Below are positions 44,290 through 58,200 of a DNA stretch of 64,000 nt, piece after piece. The notes under the pieces are model-generated. The model did not search any database. It was not told where the DNA came from and was given only the letters and a program-made list of their open reading frames with translations. Numbering within the stretch: the first letter of the stretch is position 1; every line of letters begins with the position of its first letter. Origin of the DNA: Cherax quadricarinatus (Eukaryota > Arthropoda > Malacostraca > Decapoda > Parastacidae); contig NW_027197012.1 in the NCBI RefSeq assembly GCF_038502225.1, forward strand, positions 1 through 64,000. The letters are read 5' to 3'. The translations under genes and the position numbers were made by a program.

Positions 44290-45118
44290 CAGGAGAGTGT
44301 TGTGTGATAGTGACAGTGTTGTGTGATAGTGACAGTGTTGTGTGATAGTGACAGTGTTGTGTGATAGTGACAGTGTTGTGTGATAGTGACAGTGTTGTGT
44401 GATAGTGACAGTGTTGTGTGATAGTGACAGTGTTGTGTGATAGTGACAGTGTTGTGATAGTGACAGTGTTGTGTGATAGTGACAGTGTTGTGTGATAGTG
44501 AGTGTTGTGATAGTGACAGTGTGTGACAGTGTTGTGTGATAGTGACAGTGTTGTGTGATAGTGACAGTGTGACAGTGTTGTGATAGTGACAGTGTTGTGA
44601 TAGTGACAGTGTGTGACAGTGTTGTGATAGTGACAGTGTTGTGTGATAGTGACAGTGTTGTGTAATAGTGAGTGTTGTGATAGTGACAGTGTGTGACAGT
44701 GTTGTGTGATAGTGACAGTGTTGTGTGATAGTGACAGTGTTGTGTAATAGTGAGTGTTGTGGGATAGTGACAGTGTTGTGTGATAGTGAGTGTTGTGGGA
44801 TAGTGACAGTGAGTGTTGTGTATTAGTGACAGTGTTGTGTGACATTGTGTGATAGTGACAGTTGTGTGATAGCGACAGTGTTGTGGGATAGTGAGTGTTG
44901 TGTGATATTGACAGTCTTGTGTGATAGTGACAGTTGTGTGATAGTGTTGTGTGATAGTGACAGTGTTGTGTGACATTGTTGTGTGATAGTGACAGTGTTG
45001 CATGAGAGTGCTGTGTGATAGTGCCAGTGTTGTGTGATAGTGACAGTGATGTGTGATAGTGAGTGATGCGTGAAAGTGTTCTGTGATAGTGACAGTGTTG
45101 TGTGATAGTGACACTGCA
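44290..45118 (+). repeat. 19-bp minisatellite, about 45 copies
   Basis: The unit is GTGTTGTGTGATAGTGACA with shortened 10-17-bp forms (GTGTTGTGATAGTGACA, GTGTGACA). It is regular at the left and increasingly scrambled to the right. His/Thr-rich minus-strand ORFs are artefacts. Confidence 0.93.
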
Positions 45119-45139
45119 TATTACCAGCTATTTGGTACA

Positions 45140-45210
45140 CTGTGTGAACTTTAAGGCAAGCTCCCAGGTACTACTGACAAAGCTCACTGTCACTCCCAGG
45201 TACTACTAAC
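45140..45210 (+). repeat. Left remnant of the ~32-bp satellite
   Basis: About two units (CAAAGCTCACTGTCACTCCC, AGGTACTACTAAC), cut off from the main array at 46405 by the solo LTR. Confidence 0.9.
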
Positions 45211-46404
45211 TGTTGCAACCCCTGAATGGGTTACAATGATTATTATGTATATATATATATATATATATAATGTATATTATCTTTTCATATAATTTTATAT
45301 TGCTTATATTTGCGATAATAGCTAAATCGCAAATGTATTGCCTTATATTGTTATTTGACGTAGCTTATGTTGTTAGGATGTACATAATATGTGCTCAGTT
45401 CAAGTCTTGATTGTCAAACTACTGTAATTATCGCTTGTCGCTCGTTATACTGCCGGCTTCTGAGCTGCGCTGTCCACGGGGCTATCACGTGATCGAGGGG
45501 AGGGGTGTCCTCACCTCTCGTGAAGTATTCAGTCTGCTCGAGACTCTCTTGGTGGTTGGATAGATTGTCTGTCTCATTATTCTTGTTAGTTCTGTAGAAC
45601 TTTGTTCACAGAACATTGTATAGACTTTGTGATTTTCGACGTTGTACTGAGGTTGTGTGTCACATAGACACTCTGAACATCTCAGGTCCTTAGCTATAGC
45701 TTCTGACCTAATTTTGTACTGGTTTCTGTGTATTGTCACAGTCGCGTTTTTCCTATGCTGAACATAGATTCAGTAGTATGGGAGTTTTGTAACTTTTGTG
45801 GATGATCTGCTGATGGTCCCTACTTAGTGTCGTTATATTATTTCCCAGTTCCTGATTCTGTGTCGCAGTCGCTTGATATTGCATTGCTATTGGGCTTAGC
45901 ATTCTTTGTTGTTCAAGCGGACTGTTCGGGTTGCCAGTCGGTCAAGAAGTTAGTTTATTTGAGGACTTTGTCAGTCACTTGTTTAAGTCTTATTCGAGTC
46001 TTGAGACATAGCTAACTACACACACTTACTTGTACATATTTGTAATATCTTATTAAATGTTAATGTACCAGACGGTACTTAAGAATTATAAATGTGATAT
46101 GTGCTTTCAGCACAATAATATTGAACTCGAGAGATTGATTTTATTTTGATTGCTGTGATTTAATTTACTTTGATAATATACCTCTAGACTTGAGAAATTA
46201 AAATTTAATAAATTTATTTAGTTAGTAGCCTACCAGTTGTAATCCTGAAGCACTATTGAACAATACTGAATTTTAATGAATAATTGGACAAGGATACTGA
46301 CTACTTGTTACGAAAACCCAGTAACAGGCTGGATGCTAGAAGGGCAGTCCTTTCTAGTATTACCTGGAGATCTCTAAGCTTTTAGAATGGCGTTTTTTGT
46401 AACA
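45211..46404. mobile_element. Solo LTR, 1194 bp, with perfect 5-bp target duplication
   Basis: It starts TGTTGCAACCCCTGAATGG and ends TTTTTTGTAACA, i.e. TG...CA with an imperfect terminal inverted repeat (TGTTGCAA against TGTTACAA). CTAAC lies on both sides (45206-45210 and 46405-46409). It has no internal coding region. A TATATAA stretch at about 45250-45270 and AATAAA-like TTTAATAAATTTA near 46206 could be LTR signals. It is unrelated to the Gmr1-like LTR. The TGTT...AACA ends and 5-bp duplication would fit gypsy or BEL/Pao. Confidence 0.88.
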
Positions 46405-49400
46405 CTAACAAAGCTCACTGTCACTCCCAGGTACTACTAACAAAGCTCACTGTCACTCCCAGGTACTACTAACAAAGCTCACTGTCACTCCCAGGTACTA
46501 CTAACAAAGCTCACTGTCACTCCCAGGTACTAACAAAGCTCACTGTCACTCCCAGGTACTAACAAAGCTCACTGTCACTCCCAGGTACTACTAACAAAGC
46601 TCACTGTGTCACTCCCAGGTACTACTAACAAAGCTCACTGTGTCACTCCCAGGTACTACTAACAAAGCTCACTGTCACTCTCAGGTACTTCTAACAAAGC
46701 TCACTGTCACTCCCAGGTACTACTAGCAAAGCTCACTGTGTCACTCCCAGATACTACTAGCAAAGCTCACTGTGTCACTCCCAGATACTACTAACAAAGC
46801 TCAGTCACTCCCAGGTACTACTAACAAAGCTCAGTCACTCCCAGGTACTACTAACAAAGCTCAGTCACTCCCAGGTACTACTAACAAAGCTCACTGTGTC
46901 ACTCCCAGGTACTACTAACAAAGCTCAGTCACTCCCAGGTACTACTAACAAAGCTCAGTCACTCCCAGGTACTACTAACAAAGCTCACTGTGTCACTCCC
47001 AGATACTACTAACAAAGCTCACTGTCACTCCCAGGTACTACTAACAAAGCTCACTGTCACTCCCACGTACTACTAACAAAGCTCACTGTCACTCCCAGGT
47101 ACTACTAACAAAGCTCACTGTGTCACTCCCAGGTACTACTAACAAAGCTCACTGTGTCACTCCCAGGTACTACTAACAAAGCTCACTGTGTCACTCCCAG
47201 GTACTACTAACAAAGCTCACTGTCACTCCCAGGTACTAACAAAGCTCACTGTGTCACTCCCAGGTACTACTAACAAAGCTCACTGTCACTCCCAGGTACT
47301 ACTAACAAAGCTCACTGTGTCACTCCCAGGTACTACTAACAAAGCTCACTGTGTCACTCCCAGGTACTACTAACAAAGCTCACTGTGTCACTCCCAGGTA
47401 CTACTAACAAAGCTCACTGTGTCACTCCCAGGTACTACTAACAAAGCTCACTGTGTCACTCCCAGGTACTACTAACAAAGCTCACTGTGTCACTCCCAGG
47501 TACTACTAACAAAGCTCACTGTCACTCCCAGGTACTAACAAAGCTCACTGTGTCACTCCCAGGTACTACTAACAAAGCTCACTGTCACTCCCAGGTACTA
47601 CTAACAAAGCTCACTGTGTCACTCCCAGGTACTAACAAAGCTCACTGTCACTCCCAGGTACTACTAACAAAGCTCACTGTGTCACTCCCAGGTACTACTA
47701 ACAAAGCTCACTGTCACTCCCAGGTACTACTAACAAAGCTCACTGTCACTGTCACTCCCAGGTACTACTAACAAAGCTCACTGTCACTCCCAGGTACTAA
47801 CAAAGCTCACTGTCATTCCCAGGTACTACTAACAAAGCTCACTGTGTCACTCCCAGGTACTACTAACAAAGCTCACTGTGTCACTCCCAGGTACTACTAA
47901 CAAAGCTCACTGTGTCACTCCCAGGTACTACTAACAAAGCTCACTGTCACTCCCAGGTACTACTAACAAAGCTCACTGTCACTCTCAGGTACTTCTAACA
48001 AAGCTCACTGTCACTCCCAGGTACTACTAACAAAGCTCACTGTCACTCCCAGATACTACTAGCAAAGCTCACTGTCACTCCCAGGTACTACTAACAAAGC
48101 TCACTGTCACTCCCAGGTACTACTAACAAAGCTCACTGTCACTCCCAGGTACTACTAACAAAGCTCACTGTGTCACTCCCAGGTACTACTAACAAAGCTC
48201 ACTGTGTCACTCCCAGGTACTACTAACAAAGCTCACTGTCACTCCCAGGTACTAACAAAGCTCACTGTGTCACTCCCAGGTACTACTAACAAAGCTCACT
48301 GTCACTCCCAGGTACTACTAACAAAGCTCACTGTCACTCCCAGGTACTACTAACAAAGCTCACTGTGTCACTCCCAGGTACTAACAAAGCTCACTATCAC
48401 TCCCAGGTACTAATAACAAAGCTCACTGTCACTCCCGGGTACTACTAACAAAGCTCACTGTCACTCCCGGGTACTACTAACAAAGCTCACTGTCACTCCC
48501 AGGTACTACTAACAAAGCTCACTGTGTCACTCCCAGGTACTACTATCAAAGCTCACTGTCACTCCCAGGTACTACTAACAAAGCTCACTGTCACTCCCAG
48601 GTACTACTAACAAAGCTCACTGTGTCACTCCCAGGTACTAACAAAGCTCACTGTCACTCCCAGGTACTAACAAAGCTCACTGTCATTCCCAGGTACTACT
48701 AACAAAGCTCACTGTGTCACTCCCAGGTACTAACAAAGCTCACTGTCACTCCCAGGTACTACTAACAAAGCTCACTGTCACTCCCAGGTACTAACAAAGC
48801 TCACTGTCACTCCCAGGTACTAACAAAGCTCACTGTCACTCCCAGGTACTAACAAAGCTCACTGTCACTCCCAGGTACTACTAACAAAGCTCACTGTGTC
48901 ACTCCCAGGTACTAACAAAGCTCACTGTCACTCCCAGGTACTACTAACAAAGCTCACTGTCACTCCCAGGTACTACTAACAAAGCTCACTCTCACTCCCA
49001 GGTACTACTAACAAAGCTCACTGTCACTCCCAGGTACTACTAACAAAGCTCACTGTCACTCCCAGGTACTACTAACAAAGCTCACTGTCACTCCCAGGTA
49101 CTACTAACAAAGCTCTGTCACTCCCAGGTACTACTAACAAAGCTCACTGTCACTCCCAGGTACTACTAACAAAGCTCACTGTCACTCCCAGGTACTACTA
49201 ACAAAGCTCACTGTCACTCCCGGGTACTAACAAAGCTCACTGTCACTCCCAGGTACTAACAAAGCTCACTGTCACTCCCAGGTACTAACAAAGCTCACTG
49301 CCACTCCCAGGTACTAACAAAGCTCACTGTCACTCCCAGGTACTACTAACAAAGCTCACTGTGTCACTCCCAGGTACTAACAAAGCTCACTGTCACTCCC

Positions 49401-52400
49401 AGGTACTACTAACAAAGCTCTGTCACTCCCAGGTACTACTAACTAAGCTCACTGTCACTCCCGGGTACTACTAACAAAGCTCACTGTCACTCCCAGGTAC
49501 TACTAACAAAGCTCTGTCACTCCCAGGTACTACTAACAAAGCTCTGTCACTCCCAGGTACTACTAACAAAGCTCACTGTCACTCCAGGGTACTACTAACA
49601 AAGCTCACTGTCACTCCCAGGTACTACTAACAAAGCTCACTGTCACTCCCAGGTACTACTAACAAAGCTCACTGTCACTCCCAGGTACTACTAACAAAAC
49701 TCAGTCACCCAGGTACTACTAACAAAGCTCACTGTCACTCCCAGGTACTACTAACAAAGCTCACTGTCACTCCCAGGTACTACTAACAAAGCTCACTTTG
49801 TCACTCCCAGGTACTACTAAAAAGCTCACTGTCACTCCCTGGTACTATCAAAGCTCACTGTCACTCCCAGGTACTAACAAAGCTCACTGTGTCACTCCCA
49901 GGTACTAACAAAGCTCACTGTCACTCCAGGGTACTACTAACAAAGCTCACTGTCACTCCCAGGTACTACTAACAAAGCTCACTGTCACTCCCAGGTACTA
50001 CTAACAAAGCTCACTGTCACTCCCAGGTACTACTAACAAAGCTCACTGTCACTCCAGGGTACTACTAACAAAGCTCACTGTCACTCCCAGGTACTACTAA
50101 CAATGCTCACTGTCACTCCCAGGTACTACTAACAAAGCTCACTGTCACTCCCAGGTACTACTAACAAAACTCAGTCACCCAGGTACTACTAACAAAGCTC
50201 ACTGTCACTCCCAGGTACTACTAACAAAGCTCACTGTCACTCCCAGGTACTACTAACAAAGCTCACTTTGTCACTCCCAGGTACTACTAAAAAGCTCACT
50301 GTCACTCCCTGGTACTATCAAAGCTCACTGTCACTCCCAGGTACTAACAAAGCTCACTGTGTCACTCCCAGGTACTAACAAAGCTCACTGTCACTCCCAG
50401 GTACTACTAACAAAGCTCTGTCACTCCCAGGTACTACTAACAAAGCTCACTGTCACTCCCAGGTACCAACAAAGCTCAGTCACTCCCAGGTACTAACAAA
50501 GCTCACTGTCACTCCCAGGTACTAACAAAGCTCTGTCACTCCCAGGTACTAACAAAGCTCACTGTCACTCCCAGGTACTACTAACAAAGCTCTGTCACTC
50601 CCAGGTACTACTAACAAAGCTCACTGTCACTCCCAGGTACTACTAACAAAGCTCTGTCACTCCCAGGTACTACTAACAAAGCTCACTGTCACTCCCAGGT
50701 ACTACTAACAAAGCTCACTGTCACTCCCAGGTACTACTAACAAAGCTCACTGTCACTCCCGGGTACTAACAAAGCTCACTGTCACTCCCAGGTACTAACA
50801 AAGCTCACTGTCACTCCCAGGTACTAACAAAGCTCACTGCCACTCCCAGGTACTAACAAAGCTCACTGTCACTCCCAGGTACTACTAACAAAGCTCACTG
50901 TGTCACTCCCAGGTACTAACAAAGCTCACTGTCACTCCCAGGTACTACTAACAAAGCTCTGTCACTCCCAGGTACTACTAACTAAGCTCACTGTCACTCC
51001 CGGGTACTACTAACAAAGCTCACTGTCACTCCCAGGTACTACTAACAAAGCTCTGTCACTCCCAGGTACTACTAACAAAGCTCTGTCACTCCCAGGTACT
51101 ACTAACAAAGCTCACTGTCACTCCAGGTACTACTAACAAAGCTCACTGTCACTCCCAGGTACTACTAACAAAGCTCACTGTCACTCCCAGGTACTACTAA
51201 CAAAGCTCACTGTCACTCCCAGGTACTACTAACAAAACTCAGTCACCCAGGTACTACTAACAAAGCTCACTGTCACTCCCAGGTACTACTAACAAAGCTC
51301 ACTGTCACTCCCAGGTACTACTAACAAAGCTCACTTTGTCACTCCCAGGTACTACTAAAAAGCTCACTGTCACTCCCTGGTACTATCAAAGCTCACTGTC
51401 ACTCCCAGGTACTAACAAAGCTCACTGTGTCACTCCCAGGTACTAACAAAGCTCACTGTCACTCCAGGTACTACTAACAAAGCTCACTGTCACTCCCAGG
51501 TACTACTAACAAAGCTCACTGTCACTCCCAGGTACTACTAACAAAGCTCACTGTCACTCCCAGGTACTACTAACAAAGCTCACTGTCACTCCAGGGTACT
51601 ACTAACAAAGCTCACTGTCACTCCCAGGTACTACTAACAATGCTCACTGTCACTCCCAGGTACTACTAACAAAGCTCACTGTCACTCCCAGGTACTACTA
51701 ACAAAGCTCAGTCACTCCCAGGTACTACTAACAAAGCTCACTGTCACTCCCAGGTACTACTAACAAAGCTCACTGTCACTCCCAGGTACTACTAACAAAG
51801 CTCACTTTGTCACTCCCAGGTACTACTAAAAAGCTCACTGTCACTCCCTGGTACTATCAAAGCTCACTGTCACTCCCAGGTACTAACAAAGCTCACTGTG
51901 TCACTCCCAGGTACTAACAAAGCTCACTGTCACTCCCAGGTACTACTAACAAAGCTCTGTCACTCCCAGGTACTACTAACAAAGCTCACTGTCACTCCCA
52001 GGTACCAACAAAGCTCAGTCACTCCCAGGTACTAACAAAGCTCACTGTCACTCCCAGGTACTAACAAAGCTCTGTCACTCCCAGGTACTAACAAAGCTCA
52101 CTGTCACTCCCAGGTACTACTAACAAAGCTCTGTCACTCCCAGGTACTACTAACAAAGCTCACTGTCACTCCCAGGTACTACTAACAAAGCTCTGTCACT
52201 CCCAGGTACTACTAACAAAGCTCACTGTCACTCCCAGGTACTACTAACAAAGCTCACTGTCACTCCCAGGTACTACTAACAAAGCTCACTCACTCCCGGG
52301 TACTAACAAAGCTCACTGTCACTCCCAGGTACTAACAAAGCTCACTGTCACTCCCAGGTACTAACAAAGCTCACTGCCACTCCCAGGTACTAACAAAGCT

Positions 52401-54492
52401 CACTGTCACTCCCAGGTACTACTAACAAAGCTCACTGTGTCACTCCCAGGTACTAACAAAGCTCACTGTCACTCCCAGGTACTACTAACAAAGCTCTGTC
52501 ACTCCCAGGTACTACTAACTAAGCTCACTGTCACTCCCGGGTACTACTAACAAAGCTCACTGTCACTCCCAGGTACTACTAACAAAGCTCTGTCACTCCC
52601 AGGTACTACTAACAAAGCTCTGTCACTCCCAGGTACTACTAACAAAGCTCACTGTCACTCCAGGGTACTACTAACAAAGCTCACTGTCACTCCCAGGTAC
52701 TACTAACAAAGCTCACTGTCACTCCCAGGTACTACTAACAAAGCTCACTGTCACTCCCAGGTACTACTAACAAAACTCAGTCACTCCCTGGTACTACTAA
52801 CAAAGCTCACTGTCACTCCCAGGTACTACTAACAAAGCTCACTGTCACTCCCAGGTACTACTAACAAAGCTCACTTTGTCACTCCCAGGTACTACTAAAA
52901 AGCTCACTGTCACTCCCTGGTACTATCAAAGCTCACTGTCACTCCCAGGTACTAACAAAGCTCACTGTGTCACTCCCAGGTACTAACAAAGCTCACTGTC
53001 ACTCCAGGGTACTACTAACAAAGCTCACTGTCACTCCCAGGTACTACTAACAAAGCTCACTGTCACTCCCAGGTACTACTAACAAAGCTCACTGTCACTC
53101 CCAGGTACTACTAACAAAGCTCACTGTCACTCCCAGGGTACTACTAACAAAGCTCACTGTCACTCCCAGGTACTACTAACAAAGCTCACTGTCACTCCCA
53201 GGTACTACTAACAAAGCTCACTGTCACTCCCAGGTACTACTAACAAAACTCAGTCACCCAGGTACTACTAACAAAGCTCACTGTCACTCCCAGGTACTAC
53301 TAACAAAGCTCACTGTCACTCCCAGGTACTACTAACAAAGCTCACTTTGTCACTCCCAGGTACTACTAAAAAGCTCACTGTCACTCCCTGGTACTATCAA
53401 AGCTCACTGTCACTCCCAGGTACTAACAAAGCTCACTGTGTCACTCCCAGGTACTAACAAAGCTCACTGTCACTCCCAGGTACTACTAACAAAGCTCTGT
53501 CACTCCCAGGTACTACTAACAAAGCTCACTGTCACTCCCAGGTACCAACAAAGCTCAGTCACTCCCAGGTACTAACAAAGCTCACTGTCACTCCCAGGTA
53601 CTAACAAAGCTCTGTCACTCCCAGGTACTAACAAAGCTCACTGTCACTCCCAGGTACTACTAACAAAGCTCTGTCACTCCCAGGTACTACTAACAAAGCT
53701 CACTGTCACTCCCAGGTACCAACAAAGCTCAGTCACTCCCAGGTACTAACAAAGCTCACTGTCACTCCCAGGTACTAACAAAGCTCTGTCACTCCCAGGT
53801 ACTAACAAAGCTCACTGTCACTCCCAGGTACTAACAAAGCTCAGTCACTCCCAGGTACTAACAAAGCTCACTGTCACTCCCAGGTACTAACAAAGCTCAC
53901 TGTCACTCCCAGGTACTAACAAAGCTCAGTCACTCCCAGGTACTAACAAAGCTCTGTCACTCCCAGGTACTAACAAAGCTCACTGTCACTCCCAGGTACT
54001 AACAAAGCTCACTGTCACTCCCAGGTACTAACAAAGCTCACTGTCACTCCCAGGTACTAACAAAGCTCACTGTCACTCCCAGGTACTAACAAAGCTCACT
54101 GTCACTCCCAGGTACTAACAAAGCTCACTGTCACTCCCAGGTACTAACAAAGCTCACTGTCACTCCCAGGTACTAACAAAGCTCACTGCCACTCCCAGGT
54201 ACTAACAAAGCTCACTGTCACTCCCAGGTACTAACAAAGCTCACTGTCACTCCCAGGTACTAACAAATCTCACTGTCACTCCCAGGTACTAACAAAGCTC
54301 TGTCACTCCCAGGTACTAAAAGCTCACTGTCACTCCCAGGTACTAACAAAGCTCAGTCACTCCCAGGTACTAACAAAGCTCACTGTCACTCCCAGGTACT
54401 AACAAAGCTCACTGTCACTCCCAGGTACTAACAAAGCTCAGTCACTCCCAGGTACTAACAAAGCTCAGTCACTCCCAGGTACTAACAAAGCT
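46405..54492 (+). repeat. ~32-bp satellite, about 8.1 kb, with higher-order structure
   Basis: The unit is ACTAACAAAGCTCACTGTCA plus CTCCCAGGTACT, with 29-bp (one TAC lost), 34-bp (GTGTCAC) and shorter (CTCAGTCAC, CTCTGTCAC) forms. The left 2.3 kb is rich in the GTGTCAC form. From about 49 to 53.9 kb a 1.54-kb block repeats three times. The right end (53.7-54.5 kb) is mostly the 29-bp form. Confidence 0.97.
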
Positions 54493-54512
54493 CGATATCA
54501 ACAATAAAATTA

Positions 54513-54640
54513 AGACTGGGTCAGGAAACAGGACAAGTGTTTCCTGACGCGGGTCTTAGTCATATGATGACCCACCACTGGAGCTTTTGGTCATCTGACC
54601 GAGCCCTTCCACTGGCTTACCAGTCCACCACTTGGATAGT
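54513..54640 (+). repeat. Dispersed repeat C, copy 1
   Basis: GTCAGGAAACAGGACAAGTGTTTCCTGAC forms a short hairpin, followed by GGGTCTTAGTCATATGATGA and CACTGGAGCTTTTGGTCAT. The same sequence, slightly changed, occurs at 61588-61708. No ORF. Confidence 0.75.
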
Positions 54641-54917
54641 GGTAATGGATCACCTCCTCGCAGCTTCAGAAATATCACTTTCTTACGTAACGAAAAAATG
54701 TCGAAAAACATTTTTTGACCTACGTTTCGTCAAAGGGAAAAAACTAAACACCAAAAGTTTATATAGTTTAAATAAACATCAAATATACACAAACATGAAT
54801 TATCTAACTGGATTAAACAACTATGGTGCAAAACATAAATTGGAACCTGGATAACCTTGTTCATAATACACAAGTGCTTGCAACAAGAGGTATAAAGCAG
54901 CTCTCGGTGTGTATGTG

Positions 54918-54981
<64 letters not shown>

Positions 54982-55237
54982 GGATGGGGTCCACCTCTGG
55001 TGTAAATTGTGGGACCCACAGCCTCGGAGAAATGGATAAAAAGGCTTCAATGAAGAATATTTGGATTTCTTCCTGAAGACGTTTGAATATTCTACTTCCC
55101 CTACCACCCCATCTTGTCGAATTTTTTTTTACCAATAGAAATATTTTATTACATAATATGGTACAGAAGATTTAAGAGATACATTGTTGATATAAAGGTG
55201 GCATATACAGTACATGTTGTTACGTGTCTGTCACCGA
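54641..55237. other. Unassigned, with (AT)n microsatellite at 54918-54976
   Basis: The AT run is about 55 bp. Otherwise no feature is recognised, except that the right side leads into the 3' end of the minus-strand LINE. Confidence 0.5.
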
Positions 55238-58200
55238 TTATAAGGCGAAAATCTCATCCAGCTCCTCAGAACTGGGACGTGTGCCCAAAATACAGCAGGA
55301 ATTACCACTTTGAACAGCCGCACTGAGCCGCTGGAACAGAAAACTAGTTACCCTGATGAGTCTTTTGCCTAGCTCCTTAAGGAACTTAGATGCACTCTTT
55401 CCCCATGAGCCAAGGGTCTCTGAGCCTATGGGAACAAACATATAATGATGGGCAAGTTCTCCATATTTTCTAGACTTCTGGGACTCCCTGAAGCTGGCAG
55501 CTTCCCCTCCTTCCTCCCTGGTGTATTGGAGATAGGTATCAGCCAAGGTAGAGGCACATGTATAGTCCCACATTGTTGCGAATAAGAAATTTTTTAAAGA
55601 ACTTCAGAATGTGGCCTGTTACCATTTATTTCTTATGCAACAAGATTTTTGGATCCGAGTTCTTTAAAGGTCTTTTAGAGTCTAGGGGAAATAATTTCAA
55701 CTGGGAAACTCCATAGAATAATATTCAAATTTATTAAAGTATTTAAATACAATACTTTATCTTCTCTTTGTAGTTAATTTAACTTAATACTTTGTACAAT
55801 AAAATTACCATATACATTTAGTTCAAAATCATGGAAATGTCATATTAATAAGGAAGTTTAATTATTCTTCCTGTATCTAAGTCCTCATTAATATTTACGT
55901 CTCTTTCTTAACAAGACTGTAGACTCAAAATACAAAAGGTACAAGATTTAACAAGACCTTTGAATCTGGCCGTAAAGTATCTATGGATTACTGAACTGAC
56001 CAAGAATATAAATATCAAAAGAGTCTTTCAAAGCAATGAGGAACAAAGTGAGTCAGCTCTAGAGTCCAATTCTCAAAACCATTCAACTGTACACCGTAAG
56101 AGCCAATATACGATCAGTTGTCAGGGCTAGAGCAGGGAGCAGACTGACTACTTGCCAGTCTGTTGACGTGTCGTCAGGTTGGATCAGCTGAGCCACGTCA
56201 GCCAGCCGGACATAAACAACTGAACAATTCACCGGATGGTTCCAAGACTTAAACTCTATATACACAAGAAATCCTACCTAACCATAATAGTAAAATAATA
56301 GTGATAATTACAAAATAGTGATAATAACAATAGTGATAATAACGATAATAGCGATAATAACGATAATACCATGGTATTTTACATATATTAACAGATAATA
56401 ATATAACGCCGAAGTCTCTATTTTAGCTATAAACGGGGACTTTCGCGCTATAATATTAAGTGATGAACATATGCTCTTACAATATTTAAATAACACAGGA
56501 TGACCAATTTCGAAGATATAACACACACCACCTGCTACCCGTCTGTCCAGGTTTGAAGGGTGATGCCATCTGGACGCTTCTGGGTGCCATCAGATCTGCA
56601 TAGTTGGGGTGGCTCCCTTACTGCTGGGCATCCAGCTGTTGTGAGGCTCCCTCGGATTTACGGCACTCAAGACCATGGTACCCGAATCGGTCTGCTGCTT
56701 CACTGTCACAAATACACCTGTGTTCGGCGAGAATAGGGGCGGCAAGTCGAAGGGCAACACCGATGCGGATGGTCTGTGGGTCGAGGCGTGTGCCAAGGCT
56801 GGAGTTGGGAACAGCCACCAGAAAGTCCTCTGCATGAGGAGCTCTCACTGCCAGGAGGCGGGCTTTATCCTTCCCTGACACACTCTGAAGCATTGTTGAG
56901 GCTATATTTTCCACTATTGGACCATCCCAGTGCGATTGTTTGTAGTTGTTGGGGAAGCAGGTCTGGTTTCAGAGCCCGTTAGATTATCCCAGATCATGGC
57001 TCCGTCAATGAACGTTTGGACCTGGACTCCAATCTTGTCCCTAAGATGTTCAGGGAGAATCGCTGCTACAAGCCCTCTGGATGCAATACATGAGGACAGA
57101 AAAGCAGGTAACGCAATCTGTGATGACTTGCGGACACCAATGCCTCCTAGTCTGACTGGAAGTGTAGCTTGGTTCCACTGCCCGTCTTCTAGAGTAAGGT
57201 TAAGTACTTTCGTAAAAATCTGCCTCAGAATACTGTCATATTCGTGCAGTATAGGGTTATCATATGAAGGTGCACATCTTAGGAAATATGTCAACCTGGG
57301 CAGACTCAAGCATTTTGTGAGAAGGTACAAGGCATCGTGGGTGTCCAGATTGCCTATTCGTTGTTCCATTATCCTCAACTCTTCCAATTTCTTCCTGAGA
57401 ATTGTGTCAGTGGCATTGCTTCCCAGAAGTGCACGTAGCAAAATGCTATTTGTGGGGGCAATGACTGATGCTCCTGGTAGTTTGGATCTCACTACATTTA
57501 TCACTTGTTGACTGAGATGATTTCACATTTGGATTGATTCAGGATGAGACCCATTTCCTGTCCCCATGTCATTACCTGTGTAAGATCATCTAGGAGGGAC
57601 TCCTTTGTACCTGCTAGTGTGCCATCATCTAGGAACCAGATGTTTAGCTCACTGGTCAGTTCCCTAACTGCTATACAGAAGAGAAATGGTGCTAGAGGAT
57701 CTCCTTGTTGGACACCCTCTGATGATGGGACTTCATGCTCTCCAAACAGAAGCATTGATTCCTTGCTATACCCAGCTGAAACAAAAGGGAAGAGACCAGG
57801 GAAATGTTCTTGTACTGCTGCTAATACCAGGTCTCTTTTCAGGAAATTAATGCATTCTTGAAATCTAATTTTACCAGTGCATTGTCCTCAGGCAGGTTGT
57901 TGATATACACCCTTGTTGCATGAACTGCTGCTACACTTCCTTGAGAGACCCCAAAGCCAAGCTGGTTTGGTTGAAGCATCATGGCTGCCTGTGCACGAAT
58001 ACTTTGGACAGCAGCTTTGGATACGAGGAGGCGTAACGTGTTGCCTACTGCAATTGGCCGAATTCCTCCATCCTTCTTTTAAGTGCACAAAGTGTTGCGC
58101 CAGAAAAGAAAGGTCTGATTTCATCAGGAATCAGACCAGCCAAGGAATTGTTGACAAACCTTGTGATTCCTGAAAGCAGTATCTCTGCAATTTCCCCAAT

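Noticed and set aside
46405..54492. CRISPR-like array (short repeats at regular spacing)
   Set aside because: The whole unit is repeated, there are no unique spacers, no cas genes, and the sequence is plainly from an animal genome.
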